NCBI RefSeq assembly: GCF_000003815.2
Contig: NC_049981.1
Location: forward strand, 32,575,543 to 32,639,542
From: Branchiostoma floridae
Taxonomy: Eukaryota; Chordata; Leptocardii; Amphioxiformes; Branchiostomatidae
DNA length: 64,000 bases
Direction of reading: 5' to 3'
A program made the translations under genes and the position numbers. The first letter of the stretch is position 1. Every line of letters starts with the position of its first letter. Shown piece after piece: positions 43,151 through 55,760 of this stretch. A model generated the notes under the pieces. It searched no databases and was not told the DNA's origin. It was given only the letters and a program-made list of their open reading frames with translations.

Positions 43151-43865
43151 TGGGAAGCGCTTTTTCCTGAGGTGACTGTAAGAACCCAAAGGGCGATTTA
43201 CAGATGGGAAACCTTACTGATCCGCACTCTGATCGTTCAAGGTGTCACCGGGAGGACATAGAAGCTCAATTTGGACACCAACTGCGACCAAAGCAAACAG
43301 CCCACCTTTTATAACTCTTACCAACAAACGGGAAACAAGATAAAGTCGGCAAAGTTGGGATTTTATCTGCCATGTATCGCAGAAAAAATACCATGAAATG
43401 CGTATGTACGTATTTGAAACTGGAAATAAGGGTGTTAAAAAGGAAAAAAATTCCATGAAAAAAATAGAGACATCAAAAACGGCATTTTTTTTTTCAAACA
43501 CAACAAAGTACAAACGTACCGATCTTGTATTGTGTAAACATTCCCCCCCCCCCCCCTTAGGCATTGACATGCACTTGCTAAACAACTGAATTACAAGACG
43601 TTACGGTTTCATCTGGTACCAGAGACAGAACACCGAAAAAAAATATCAAATCAATCACGACACTTTTTTAGACTCAAGAGGGTATTAAAAACACCTATAT
43701 TGATACGGCAAAGTGTAAACAAGCATCGTCCACCAGACGCAGACTTCACAAGCACCTACGCAACTACTCACACAAGGCCACCGAAATAGCCCGTACCGTT
43801 GCCACACGCCGTAGCTTTAAAAAGATCATATATCGATCGTTTGATCTGCAGACGAATGTGCTCCC
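43151..43865. other. No gene seen; contains a C-run
   Basis: AT-rich unique sequence. The minus-strand frame at 43214-43585 is driven by homopolymers. A C-run of about 14 lies near 43543. Confidence 0.4.
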
Positions 43866-45230
43866 TGGGTAGCCTGACATGTTAGACCTGGTGTATCTGT
43901 GAGGGCAGTAAATTTTCGCCAAGGCCAACACCAAGTGAGGATCTCTGTCCATATATCTGTGCACGCGCGCGCAACCTGACTTACGGTCCTGTACTAGCAC
44001 GCACTGAAACTGCCCCCCCCCCACGCCCGCACACCTTCTTGTAATGTTGCCTGGTTTGTATATAGAGATATGAAACAACTGACGCGTTATTCGTGCTGTA
44101 TATCGACATGATAGTAAATTCCAACGAATGCCATCACCAACTGAGGATGCCTGTTCACACCCACATGATGTATGACACTGTCCTAACACGCACTGAAATT
44201 GCTCCCCCCCCCCCTGGTTGTAATGTTTTCAGGCTTGTTTTATAGAGTTAACATTATGAAGAGACTAACGTTATTCCTGCGTTATATCGACATGGATAGT
44301 AATATCTTAGCTAGGACCATCACCAACCAAGGATCCCTGTCAAATCGTAACATAGTTGTCAACACAGAAACAATGCCTTCTTCAAACGGCCAGTATATTG
44401 AGTTATAAAGCGAGTAAAGAAATGTAATACGGGCATGCTATCAGTATGGACAGTAAATTTCCTTCAGGGTCATCACCAACTTGAGGATCCCCGTCTACAG
44501 CGCCATAACTCAGAGTATAAGTTTTCGGCTGAAACTGCCCCATTCTTGAAATGGTTCATATACAGAGTTATGAGGCCACTGGCATGCTATGCTTGCAGCA
44601 TGTATATCGGTATGAACAGTAGATTTCCCTCAAGGCAACCACCTACTTTAAGTCTCTGTCGGTAGAAACATTACTTATACTGAAACTACACCTCTAGGTA
44701 AAATCAGAAGAACGTATTGCTAGATACAGAGTTATGAAGCGACTATCATCCTGTACCCGCTGTAGTACAATGGATAGTAAATCAGCACCAAGGACGTAAT
44801 ACTATATAACTAACTAACAATCACTGTCAACAGAATTATGAAGTGACTACCATCCTGTACCTGTACCTGTACATGGTGGTCGTACGGATAGTCAATCAGC
44901 ACCAAGGACGTCACCAACTGAGAATCACTGTCAACAGAGTTAAAACCTGCTATAATGGGTATGGGAAGTACACCTCTCCAGCTGAATACGGCTGGTTCTG
45001 AAACGACTAGCATGATAAAACTCTATATTTAAGGGCCATAAATTTCTACCAATGCCTCATCACCAACTGATAATCTCTGTCCAAAGCGCCATAATCTACA
45101 GTGAAGGTACTGGAAACTGCACCTCCTTACAATGTTCCTCCAGCTACAGGGGTTATGGGGCGACTGACATGTTATACTTGTACCATCACGGAGATACATG
45201 TACTAACTCATTACCAAGGCCACGGGATGC
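43866..45230 (+). repeat. Degenerate ~165-bp satellite-like array, about 8 units
   Basis: The block 'catcaccaactgaggatc' plus 'ctgtc' recurs at about 43937, 44143, 44329, 44483, 44649, 44814, 44920 and 45069 (spacings 206, 186, 154, 166, 165, 106, 149). Units share 'atggatagtaaat', 'actgaaactgc' plus a C-run, 'ttgtaatgtt', 'agagttatgaagcgact' and 'ttatatcgacatg'. Unit-to-unit divergence is high, so the array is old. Confidence 0.85.
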
Positions 45231-45559
45231 TCTTAAAACCTCCCAGACAGCAGAGCTATGGCTTACAGAGTTCACTGACTCTCCCTCATGTCATATTATG
45301 TTCGTTCAGATATAACATATAAACATGTACATTTACATTCACAGAACGACTTACATGTTGCATCTACTAGAAATAGTAGTATATCATCTGGAAAGGGAAT
45401 TAAGGCATATCTTTACGAATGTCACACGCATCGCCGTTAAAACGGTACAGTGATAGCTTGCAATACAAAACACAGATAGAAATTTTACTTCGGTTGTTAA
45501 GTTCAAATGTCATTTTCTTCCTGATCTCTAGGGTTGAGTGTGCCCAGCAGCTGTTTTAC
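45231..45559. other. Nothing recognised
   Basis: AT-rich unique sequence after the array. Confidence 0.4.
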
Positions 45560-45690
45560 CACGCCTGCCATGAATATATACATCCGCGCCTGTAATGAGA
45601 CCGGTCGAATAGCTTCCCGGGGTGCCATGTATGTATGCATCCGCCGCTGTAATAAGGCGGGGAGAATACCTTCCCGACTTGCAGCCGCAC
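45560..45690 (+). repeat. ~58-bp tandem duplication
   Basis: 'gccatgaatatatacatccg' and 'gccatgtatgtatgcatccg' each lead to 'cgcctgtaat/cgctgtaat' and 'cttcccg'. Confidence 0.75.
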
Positions 45691-45835
45691 GCGCGGCTTC
45701 AGCAGTCAGATCTGCATGCACCTGGTGACACGCGTGCCGACATCGGGGCAATACAGACATGTATGAGAGGCTCCGGGATCGTCTCACATAGCGACCCTAG
45801 CCTCACCTACACACGTTACGTGTGTGTGTTCCCCT

Positions 45836-45857
45836 GTCTGTCTGTCTGTCTGTCTTA
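45836..45857 (+). repeat. tgtc tetranucleotide microsatellite
   Basis: About five tgtc units after a short gt run. A 'ctctccaagcag' MULE-like end follows at about 45859-45870. Confidence 0.9.
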
Positions 45858-46194
45858 CTCTCCAAGCAGTGGTAAGCCGGGAGACATCAAGATTTCAGTA
45901 CAAAATACAAACCCTGATGAAAACGCCTAAAAACGTAACAAAACAGCCGGAGCCTAACCTCTGCTTCGAGGCTATGTCTGTTTGTGAAGATGATAACTGG
46001 AGAATGCCTGGAGGTCTTGACATTTGGCATGTGGGTAGGTCTTAATTAATGAAACCTCGAAACGCTTAGATTTCTGGTCCTGAGGCGGCTTGTTTGAAAT
46101 GCTTCTAAACGTCTACATTACTCAATGCTAAATAAAGGTTGTAATTTCGAGTCTTACCTCTCAGCTTGATATTGAAGCTGGCGTGCGGAGATAC

Positions 46195-46338
46195 GTGAAC
46201 ACGAGACGTGAACACGAGACGTGAACACGAGACGTGAACACGAGACGTGAACACGACACGTGAACACGAGACGTGAACACGAGACGTGAACACGAGACGT
46301 GAACACGAGACGTTAACACGAGACGTGAACACGAGACA
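46195..46338 (+). repeat. 13-bp tandem repeat, 11 copies
   Basis: gtgaacacgagac repeats head to tail, with isolated variants (cgacac, gttaac, acatg). Confidence 0.97.
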
Positions 46339-49300
46339 TGCCAGATGATCGTGAGTCTGGGGCTTGATTACGGACTTGCTTTACTGGAAGGGAGGGTCTT
46401 TAAGCAGCTTTCTTTCAAATTGAATATTCAAATTGAAGCTTCCTAAATCGAAGACTGAGTGTAGCTCTGAATAAGCTCTCACAACACTTCTCTACAGCAA
46501 AATGAACGTCTTAGTATCAAATTACAAAGATATCAGAGGGACGTCAGTTTTATCGAAACGTCTGGCGGAGTCTCAGATGGATCATCCCGAGAAGCTTAAG
46601 AAATAAAGCCTCTAGAAGTAATTTCCGCCCCCCCCCCTCAGGCATGAATGCAGACCAATCTTACAACTACCGCAAACTTAATTTCCGATTTCTGAAGAAA
46701 ACATTTTATCTTGGTGGGAGAATTGAAACGTGCGTTTATTTTAGAATTTAAGAATGTTGTACTGAATATTCACACACTTTAATCCTGCACCAACGTGCTT
46801 GTCAATTGGTGGTGGGAGGGGGCATGCTTGAGTCTTGGGTCGGTGTGGACTACCGGGCCGGGGATCTCAACCGTTAAGTTAAAAATAAACGTTAGGAACA
46901 CTGGAAGAACTAACTGATTTCATAATAATAAGCGTTGGATTGAAACTTCATGTGAAATCGATGGATGTTCAATCAACACAATCAATAAAATACAAGCGTT
47001 TGCTAATGCTGACTTGTGTAAATCAGTTCCCTATGCTTTAAGGCTACGGAAAAATCAACTTTCAAAGTCAAAGAATTTTCGACTTTCACGTCTCTTTGAT
47101 CCGACGTCGAACATTGTAAGCAAAGTGGTTTTAAACGACTTTGTGAAGACGCCTTTACAGCAATGGGTGATAAGGCATGTAAATGCGAGTTTGGGTCTAA
47201 AATAGCTCACTATTCTGTGTTGGGCGTAATCAAGATAAAACTAGGCCCGTATAATCAAGCAAACAGCCCTGTTAACGCCGTTCTAACGAGGCTATTCGCC
47301 ATTCCGAGCGCGCAGTGGCAACACTTTGAAGACTATTAAACGTGCTGCAGCAGCTCATACACGGCAAATTATGTTTCATGTTTCCGACGTTCCGTGGCCA
47401 TAAAGAAATGTCGCCCAATACAAGCATGAATGAAATGACGTCAGGCCAGCGTGCCACACGCGTCAGTGAGGCTTTGATGTGCAGGTGTTTTTTTTGGTGG
47501 TGATTTCTAAAAACGTTTACCGGAGTTGTTGCGAAGACAAAACCGACTCCCTAACGACCGAACGTACCTGCGCAAATTGCGGGGGACCAATTAGTCGGCG
47601 TGTGATCCGACACGTGGCAGAAACGGCCGCAGAGACGTGGTGGGACTACCAGGTGATATCTAGAACCCTGTTTTACATAGACAAGATCTGCGGCAATGTC
47701 CGGCTATAGAAAATCTTTGCCGCTGACCGTTTTACATGCACTTATTCAGTCCTAAACTCTCCGTTTGCCCAGAGCGAACTTGCTTATCTAAGCAGCTTAG
47801 CGATTTTCCTGACCAAACAAACTTGGTCTTGTGAAGGGCATTCGGGGACGCATTGCCTTTGCAGTTACTATTTGTTTGCATTACTATTGGCTTTGCAGTG
47901 GTTAAGAAGTAAAAAAAAAAATCACTCATCAAAAAAAGGGAAAGTTTCGAGGAAACTACAAGCACTTAGCAAAGTCAAGCTTCCATAAAAGCTGGTCTGA
48001 GTTGTGAATTTAAACATGAGTGAGTTCCTATTCCTTACAGTTAAGCCATCTTTCGCCAAAACATTCAGACCAAAGCATATCCAGGATAAAAGATAAAAAG
48101 AAGCTATGCTGCAGTACCAAGGTCACACGCCAGGGGACTCAAAATCTACGGATTTTTATCTTCCCAACACCTACCTCGAACAAGATATCATTGCAGATAT
48201 TCTAATGTTATGCTGACCACAAATATGTGGAAACAGTCACACAAACACAGCCGGAAAATAATCTCTCCATTGTTCGTGCACGTAACGAGCTTATTTTTAG
48301 TCTCACTGATCTCGCATCCGAATGGGAACCAACAGAAGATGTCACCCATGTTATATAGCAAGTGTGCCCTCAGCCCAGTGCCACCCTTAAGGCTGCTGTG
48401 GTCCGCAGTGTTTTAACGGTTATAACAGATCCGTATCGCTTCCACTTTACAGCTAGTTTTCCTTATCGCCATGTTCGCCCTGGGACCGGACTTGGAGTTA
48501 TCAGCACTGCCGAGGATTTACACACTCCAAACGGTTGGGTTCAGGGTACATCAGGGTCGTATGGAGATACGGGAACGGGACGCTCAGGTTTCTGACATGT
48601 CGGAGATGCGTGCGCAGAGATATAATGGTAGCCGTTATAATACAGTAGTGTTCTATAGCTCTAAGTACAGGCTAGGAGCTTTTTAAAAGTTCCTTGATAC
48701 AGGCATTCAAATACCAAAGAGCTTGCAAATACATACGTCGTAATCAAACATTGGTTCTAAAACTACTATACTGCACAGGTTCGGTGTATATGATGCTTAA
48801 TTCTATGTGATCAAATACATCAGATAAGAGGAACAAAGAATTTGCGTTAAAGCAATCCATGGTCTATAGCGGGGTGCAAAATGTCATTAAGTAGCGTTTT
48901 GTCTCTTGATATTGTCGTTGTCTTTGTCAGGAGGGCTAGCCCTTTTTTAAAAGCCACAGGCTAGTAGAGCAGCAGTGGTTGTGCATATTGAACCACCAAC
49001 GTAACAAAAAAAACTAAATACAGCATTATGTCTGCTCTATGTACCATGGTAGAGTGCTGCATTTTCTCTTCACTTTCTAATGGAAATGTACGTACGTTTG
49101 AATCCTAGGACAAATCCAATCGACAGTACCTAAACAGTACTTAAGCACCCATACGTTATGCAAATAGACAATAATGTACTCAGGATTTGGCGCATTAACA
49201 TCGTTGACGTCTGTGATTGAGTGCGTCTTGCCCGAGGATTTAGCGTACATTTATGAGTTATGGATGGATGCAGTGTTACGGTGGGAAGATTCAAAATGGG

Positions 49301-49638
49301 GGATGGAAACAACGGAAAACTGGTGAAAGCTAGCAGAGTCTTAGGGGAAGTACATGTATCATCAGTAGAGGAGAGGTATGAAAACCCTATAGAACCAGTA
49401 ACGGAACGTCCCTTGTAAACTGATGAATTCCGACCTTGCCAACAGTTCCCACGGGGCGGGACCACGTGACCGCTGTCAGGGTTGTCCCAGGGGAGGGTGA
49501 ATGCGTGACCCGTGTGACCTTGAAGTTGTTCGAAAATGGCGGGCGGTGTGTTGCTCCTCCCAGGAGTCAGAGGTCAAAGTCACAGTCAAAAGAAGGATGG
49601 CGCTGGCCTGGTTTCTGTTCATCGTGACTGTACATCTC
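46339..49638. other. No gene seen
   Basis: 3.3 kb of mostly AT-rich unique sequence. Frames up to 111 codons lack recognisable domains. A C-run lies near 46628. At 47500-47700 a GC-richer stretch holds ccaattagtcgg, and a short frame reads CANCGGPIS with no further domain. 'gctagccctttttt' at about 48936 weakly matches the possible LINE tail at 2396. Confidence 0.4.
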
Positions 49639-49647
49639 GTAGTCGGG

Positions 49648-49795
49648 ACTCTCCAAGCAGAGGTTGATGGGGAAAATCGTGACCTTTTTCTTTTATGCCG
49701 TCTTTTTTTGTCAGATATTGGTGGGGTTAGCTGGCAAAAAAAGACGGAATACAAGAAAAATACGATTTTCCCCATCACTCTCTGCTTGAAGAGTT
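49648..49795. mobile_element. MULE-like hairpin MITE with perfect 9-bp target duplication
   Basis: The arms (49648-49709 and about 49735-49795) form a ~60-bp imperfect inverted repeat. Left starts actctccaagcagag, then atggggaaaatcgt; the right, read inverted, starts aactcttcaagcagag, then atggggaaaatcgt. gtagtcggg flanks both sides (49639-49647 and 49796-49804). Long inverted ends and a 9-bp duplication are hallmarks of Mutator-like elements. No transposase frame, so non-autonomous. Related end sequences occur at 7737, 7866, 28494, 29913, 45859 and 63286. Confidence 0.85.
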
Positions 49796-49804
49796 GTAGT
49801 CGGG

Positions 49805-50515
49805 GCCAAGGTTAGGGGCAAATAGAAAAAACATATCAGGGGCATTGGATGCGATCCAATGTACAAAAAAAAAATTATACAGAATGAAACCGGGTAGGAT
49901 AGATGTGGAAATATGTCCATCCGTGCGGTGGAAAGACAAGAAAATGATAAAATGACATTAAACAAAATAGGAATAGAGTATAGAATAAGAATACAATAAG
50001 ATATAACAAATGGCTATGGCTCGATCCTACATTTAAAAGTGAAACTCCCGCTCCTTGTCTTCTCATTACAAAGGTTAGCTAAACGGTTATGCCTAAAAGC
50101 ATTCCCCGAATGCTACGCCAGCAAACAAGCACAACACCACGCAGCCCAAACCTTTAAACGTTCTCCCGGAGGACTTGCAGTACAGGGCATCAATCATTCC
50201 AACAGAGTAGACACCTGTTCTGTACCTGTATCTATATAGCCGGTATACTGAAACCTGTAGTACTGAGTCTACGTCCGTTTTCTATTCGTGAAACACAATT
50301 ACAAAAGGCTTTACGAATCAAATAGCTTCGTAAGCGTCTAACTATGCAAAATGCTGGTAGTAGACGATTACTCAACCGGATTTGGGCTAAAAATCTAAAG
50401 AAGAAAAAGAATGAGCATCCATGCAGTAAGTAGTTTCGTTAGACCGCACAGTTACAGTGTAGACAGGCGCCATTCCACAAACACTAACAGTACGTATCCA
50501 TCACGTTATCCACTG
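49805..50515. other. No gene seen
   Basis: AT-rich unique sequence preceding the 28-bp array. Confidence 0.4.
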
Positions 50516-51486
50516 TTTGCTCCATCAGTATTATGCACTACTGTTTGCTCCATCAGTATTATGCACTACTGTTTGCTCCATCAGTATTATGCACTACTGT
50601 TTGCTCCATCAGTATTATGTCCTACTGTTTGCCCCATCAGTATTATGTCCTACACGCTCCCATCAGTATTATGTCCTACTGTTTGCTCCATCAGTATTAT
50701 GTCCTACACGCTCCCATCAGTATTATGTCCTACTGTTTGCTCCATCAGTATTATGTCCTACTGTTTGCTCCATCAGTATTATGTCCTACACGCTACCATC
50801 ACTATTATGTCCTACTGTTTGCTCCATCAGTATTATGTCCTACTGTTTGCCCCATCAGTATTATGTCCTACTGTTTGCTCCATCAGTATTATGTCCTACT
50901 GTTTGCTCCATCAGTATTATGCACTACTGTTTGCTCCATCAGTATTATGTCCTACTGTTTGCTCCATCAGTATTATGTCCTACTGTTTGCCCCATCAGTA
51001 TTATGTCCTACTGTTTGCTCCATCAGTATTATGTCCTACTGTTTGCTCCATCAGTATTATGCACTACTGTTTGCTCCATCAGTATTATGCACTACTGTTT
51101 GCTCCATCAGTATTATGTCCTACACGCTCCCATCAGTATTATGTCCTACACGCTCCCATCAGTATTATGTCCTACACGCTCCCATCAGTATTGTGTCCTA
51201 CACGCTACCATCAGTATTATGTCCTACTGTTTGCTCCATCAGTATTACGTCCTACTGTTTGCTCCATCAGTATTATGTCCTACTGTTTGCCCCATCAGTA
51301 TTATGTCCTACTGTTTGCCCCTTCAGTATTATATCCTACACGCTCCCATCAGTATTATGTCCTACTGTTTGCCCCATCACTATTATATCCTACACGCTAC
51401 CATCAGTATTATGCACTACTGTTTGCTCCATCAGTATTATGTCCTACTGTTTGCTCCATCAGTATTATGTACTACACGCTCCCATC
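50516..51486 (+). repeat. 28/26-bp minisatellite, 35 copies of two unit types
   Basis: 'catcagtattatgtcctac' is followed either by 'tgtttgctc' (28-bp unit) or 'acgctc/acgctac' (26-bp unit). I count 35 copies of the cagtatta core. No unit contains a stop on the plus strand in any frame, and 28 and 26 are not multiples of 3. All three forward frames therefore stay open for about 1 kb (336, 365 and 378 codons) and cycle through the same peptides. This is not evidence for a protein. Confidence 0.97.
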
Positions 51487-51539
51487 CCCTGCATCCCTTT
51501 CCTCCTAACGTTTACAAGCGCCCAGGGGTTAACGGCGGA

Positions 51540-51910
51540 ATGAGGTGGATGCAATCTGAGAGAATGGCGCCCCCGCCCCACCCCAATCTCCAGCGTTATT
51601 CGGGAACAGGTCGCGCCATTAGAAGATGTTTACCAGAACAGCTTTACGATTAATAAAAGTAGCGAAACCTTCCCGGTGGGGCTCTTCAGCCGCGCAGACA
51701 ATGTGGAGTCGTTCGCTAGACGCCGTGTCATACAGGGGGAATTCGTTATAAAAACAACATAGGTACATTTCCAATCTACGGTGGCGTCTCCGCCCGCTCC
51801 CCCGGGGACGAGACGGGCATTAGGGCCAGCTTCTGGGAACGAGAGGCGCATGAGGGGTGGCCGTTTGCCGGAGAAGTAAAATCGGATGCTGCGATGGACC
51901 GGTGAAGAGG
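51540..51910. promoter_or_regulatory. GC-rich candidate enhancer
   Basis: Contains gcgccattagaag, ttacgattaataaaag, cgttataaaaac and gggcattagggcc in a CpG-rich background. TAAT and TTATAA-type cores suggest Hox/Cdx-class binding. No coding signal. Confidence 0.27.
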
Positions 51911-52680
51911 GAATGGACCGGTCAGTCATTATAGTATGCGTGCGATGGGTTTGTAGTCTTGGAGCACAAAACGGTGGAAAACATCGACTTTCATTATAAA
52001 GACGTCAGTATTTCCAACCTGGATACTTCTAGATTTGACTTTAGGAAAGCGGTGGTCAAGCAAACTAGGAAAATTCTCACTCCAGTGCTTTAAAGAAAGA
52101 AAGTACAAAGAGCTATGCGTACTGCGATGCTCTGAGACACCTGCAGGTCTAGTCGTCTCGACCCCAACATCATTCCCGGTTAAGTTCCAGTCACTAAATT
52201 TTAAGGCTCTGGGCAATAAGTTTACAAGTCAACTACAGAGTGATATCATTATTTCACAGCTTCGGTGAACAGTGCAAAACATGATAAATTCACGGGAGGT
52301 TCTTTGATCTGTGCTATTTGTGAGGATAGACAATTACACAGATAGCACCCGTACAGACTTCAATCTCCTTCTTAAGAAATTTGACAGCATTACAATCTGC
52401 TGTTTATGATTGTACTATATTGTCTTTCAGTTGCAATGTGTTCGACTCTGGTGCCTAATCTCCAAACTTATTCGGTTTTGCTATTTGTTTTTTTATTACT
52501 CTATTTTCCTCATGTTGAACGACTCTCCTGTAGTTTAACTGTTTTACTGCTACCGAGATGAATACTGCAAGGCCCTAAAAGAGGTCTTAAGGTTCACATA
52601 AACGGGAGCTAATGGATGTGTAAAACGTTAGAAGATCACAGCCAGGATCAGACAGATGCTGTGAGATCAGGACACAGACG
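51911..52680. other. No gene seen
   Basis: AT-rich unique sequence. Frames below 100 codons. Confidence 0.4.
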
Positions 52681-53070
52681 ATAGTTTTGTAGGTTAGGAA
52701 TCGCGCAGATAGCGCACGGGGACGGAGTCCGACAAAAGGGCGGTGACTACACGCGGGCCCCTCGGCGATGAGGGATGGCTCTGCCCGCCGAGCCTTTGAA
52801 GTGGTGCGGTGATGGACGATACGGGGCCGTATCTGTGATGTATTTACGGAGCCCGTGCCGATGATGTATGATACCGTGCCGTATCAGCGCAGATAGCGGG
52901 GCTGAGTGCGTCGGTGCCCCGCCGGTCCCACGGGCGTCCTTACCGCAGCACGACAGATGACCGGATTTGCAGGACGACAGGCTGAAAGTGCGGTCTTTCC
53001 TCGGGTTTTATTACATCCGTCCTGCAGGCATGTTTTCAGCGGCGTTGCCTTGTGGAGAGGATAACTCACC
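52681..53070. promoter_or_regulatory. GC-rich block with gatac palindromes
   Basis: Contains gatacggggccgtatc (about 52817-52832) and a second gataccgtgccgtatc (about 52870), each a short hairpin, plus gggttttattac. CpG-rich, no domain in either strand. Confidence 0.22.
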
Positions 53071-54080
53071 AGGTTATCCGTGGTCATTCAGCAGTCAGTA
53101 AGTAGGTAGGTACAATATAGCATGGCCAATCGTCCGGGGGACTCAGCTTTCTGGAGTGATTCAGCTCTCTGGAATTCGTTTCACATTTTTGGTTGGTGAA
53201 ACGGTGATTTCATAAGATGATGAGTGATATAACCTCATGCGATTCTCTTAATGATGATCTAATGAAACCCCTAATGTATGTTATGCGGTAGAAGTACACT
53301 TTGGTCTTGTTTTTTCCCCCACAAAAGGTAAAACGCTTGTACAAAGATGAGGAATACAGAGATGAAGACAGGCTAGTCACCATCATCATCTGGTTACGCA
53401 CATCGCCTGATATGTAGACTGGACCGGATAGATGCCGGGTTGTGCAATATGGACACTTGTAGCTGCTTTCTATTGTGTGGGGATGAGGAGGCCTTCAACG
53501 TTGGCATAAGAAGTCAAGGTTTTCATTCAGCTCCATTTATCATAAGATTAATCTTTCCGTACCTTTAAAGCTGTCTTTACAAGACTTTAGAAGCGAGAAG
53601 TTGAACCTGTACATACCAGTACACGTAAGTCATTGTAGATGAAATAAGATATGATCACATTCTCTATCTCTGCAATTGTGCTTCTGCGTACCACAATGAT
53701 TTGTACTTGTAAGAGTATGAATGCACAATACATTCATTCATCGAACAGCAATGGACGAAAATCATACGAGCTGTGACGATTAACTAAATGACAAACCATC
53801 CACCTACGGACGCCCAGACTACAAATGCTCATTTAAAAAAAACGCTGTTTGTACAGAATTTTCAACAGCTGGAATAGTGTGAAACTGTAAGATTAAAAGA
53901 ATTCTTTTTCCATTGTATACGGACCTCATGTTGATTTATCCTTTATCATATGTGGACTCAGCGTACATGTATATATGCGATGCAAATGTATGTATATTGT
54001 TAAGATAGTTGTGGGTCTGACTTAGTCTGTGTAACTCTGTTGCCCAGGGCTGTAACTGGTCCCTCCCGCTAGGAGGCCGG
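53071..54080. other. No gene seen
   Basis: AT-rich unique sequence. Short frames only. Confidence 0.4.
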
Positions 54081-54082
54081 CG

Positions 54083-54438
54083 GATGTTGGGCGGGCTGCT
54101 ATAAGCGAGATTTAATCAGGCTAGGTCTGACCAAACTTTCCACCATCACTGCCCGTCCCGTCCCGTCCCTCCGTCCTGACTCCCACAGACAAACATCAGC
54201 GCCCAACCATCACATCCATCCCCAGGACTCTCACACACACAGAGACAATATGGCCGGTCGGATGTTGGGTGGGCTGCTATAAGCGAGATTTAATCAAGCT
54301 GGGTCTGACCAAACTAAAACTTTTCCCTACCACGTGCACTGCCCGTCCCTCCGTCCTGACTCCCACAGACAAACATCAGCACCCAACAACCACATCCATC
54401 ACAAGGACTCACACACAGAGAGACAATAACTCCGCTCG
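54083..54438 (+). repeat. 178-bp tandem duplication
   Basis: 'gatgttgggcgggctgctat' (54083) and 'gatgttgggtgggctgctat' (54261) begin two copies. They share 'aagcgagatttaatca', 'gtctgaccaaact', 'cactgcccgtccc', 'tcctgactcccacagacaaa' and 'catcagc'. Differences are scattered, plus small indels. Confidence 0.92.
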
Positions 54439-54748
54439 TCCCGAGGTCGGCAAGTCTGCGCGCCGCCGGAAACGACATTAAACCCGCGCGTGATCAAATC
54501 TACAACACCCCAGGCGATTTCCCATTTGGAACGCGGCTAAATTCCAGAGATGATGGCTTTCCGGTTACAAAGGAGGTCTGACTTTGACATAAAACATGGA
54601 ATGATATCGTATATGCAAATCTCTGTCTGCACGACCTGATGTAAAGCGGAATGATAATGGAAGTTACAAGGGGAAAGATACGCAGAGACATTTGTACAAG
54701 GAGAAACGGTAAAGTTTTCAGATAAAGTTGGAAAGGGGAAACTAAGGA

Positions 54749-55092
54749 CGGTGGGAGGGATGGTGAGAGGTTCTGAGGAGAAATTAGTTAGAGGGGGAGT
54801 TAGAGAGAGGGAGAGAAAGAGGGACGGAGAGAGGGGGAGAGCGAGAGGGGAAAGAAAGGGGGAGGAGGATGTAGAGAGAGGGTGGGAGGGAGAGGGAGAG
54901 AGAGAGAGAGAGAGGGGGAAAGGGGAAAGAGAGGGAGAGACAAGGGGGAGAGGAGGATAGAGGGCCCCGGAGAGAGTGGGGGAGAGGGAGAGAGGGATCA
55001 GAGAAAGAGGGAAGAGAGAGGGGGAGAAAGGCGGGAGAGAGGAGGAGAGATGGAGAGAGTGGGGGAGAAGGAGAGATGGATCAAGAAAGAGG
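54749..55092 (+). repeat. GA-rich purine tract (gagaggg type)
   Basis: About 340 bp of nearly pure plus-strand purine with gagag and ggag words. The Arg/Glu/Gly-rich frames across it are low-complexity translations. It may form triplex-type structures. Confidence 0.95.
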
Positions 55093-55449
55093 GGAGAGAG
55101 ACCCCATCATTCCTGGTTCAATGACACATCATACGTGTTTGTTTGCTGACAGACGATTGTACCGGGAGGACCCCACGACGGCAGGAACGGGACAGCTCAC
55201 TCCAAATGACAACATAATCTCATCATGTAACACACTAACTCAAACGTATGCCAGCAGTGATGCGATTACGGAGAGAACCGATGGGACATGCCATCAGACA
55301 CGACACAAATTGGACCAAATCATCTCTGCCGGGCCTCTTCCAAACAACACGACTCAACATTATCGCGCACATATCTGTGCGACTGTCGGATCCGTGTATA
55401 GTCTACCAGACTTACGGATCCATTTGCGAAATTAAATCTAAATCCCGCC
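55093..55449. other. No gene seen
   Basis: Unique mixed sequence; overlapping frames of about 100-119 codons with no recognisable domain. Confidence 0.4.
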
Positions 55450-55760
55450 TGAAGCCCCGTAAGTCGGAGTTTGTATGGAGCAGCCCTGCCGGTATCAGTT
55501 CTCATTTCCCCGCCTGTAAAGCGGTTAGCGGCGAATTTGCTTAGCGTTAGCTCACTAATGAGGCGCTAGCTTTCTTTCAAGTGACATTTAGAGGAGAATT
55601 AAGAAGGGCTCCGCTCCTGAGAGTTTGCCGAGGCGTTTTCCCCGGGCAGAGTGATTAGATTCCTTGTGTCGGGGCCCGCTTTGTGCGCGCTGTAATGAAA
55701 TAGTTCGGATGGTTCGCGCGACGCTTGCACTGGCGGGGAGGCCTACGAGCGCTACAGACG
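55450..55760. promoter_or_regulatory. GC-rich candidate enhancer
   Basis: Contains agcggttagcggcg, gcttagcgttagc, cactaatgagg, tttcaagtgaca (Nkx-like), gtgattagattcc and a CpG-rich end. No domain. Confidence 0.27.

Noticed and set aside
47479-47709. Short frame containing CANCGGPIS as a LIM or zinc-finger exon
   Set aside because: Only one CxxC pair, no further Cys/His at LIM spacing, no good splice sites.
50411-51653. Three plus-strand frames of 336-378 codons as membrane proteins
   Set aside because: All three frames are open because the 28/26-bp unit lacks stops; the same peptides cycle in each frame.
54751-55124. Arg/Glu/Gly-rich frames as an RS-like or nucleic-acid-binding protein
   Set aside because: Low-complexity purine tract with no flanking coding signal.
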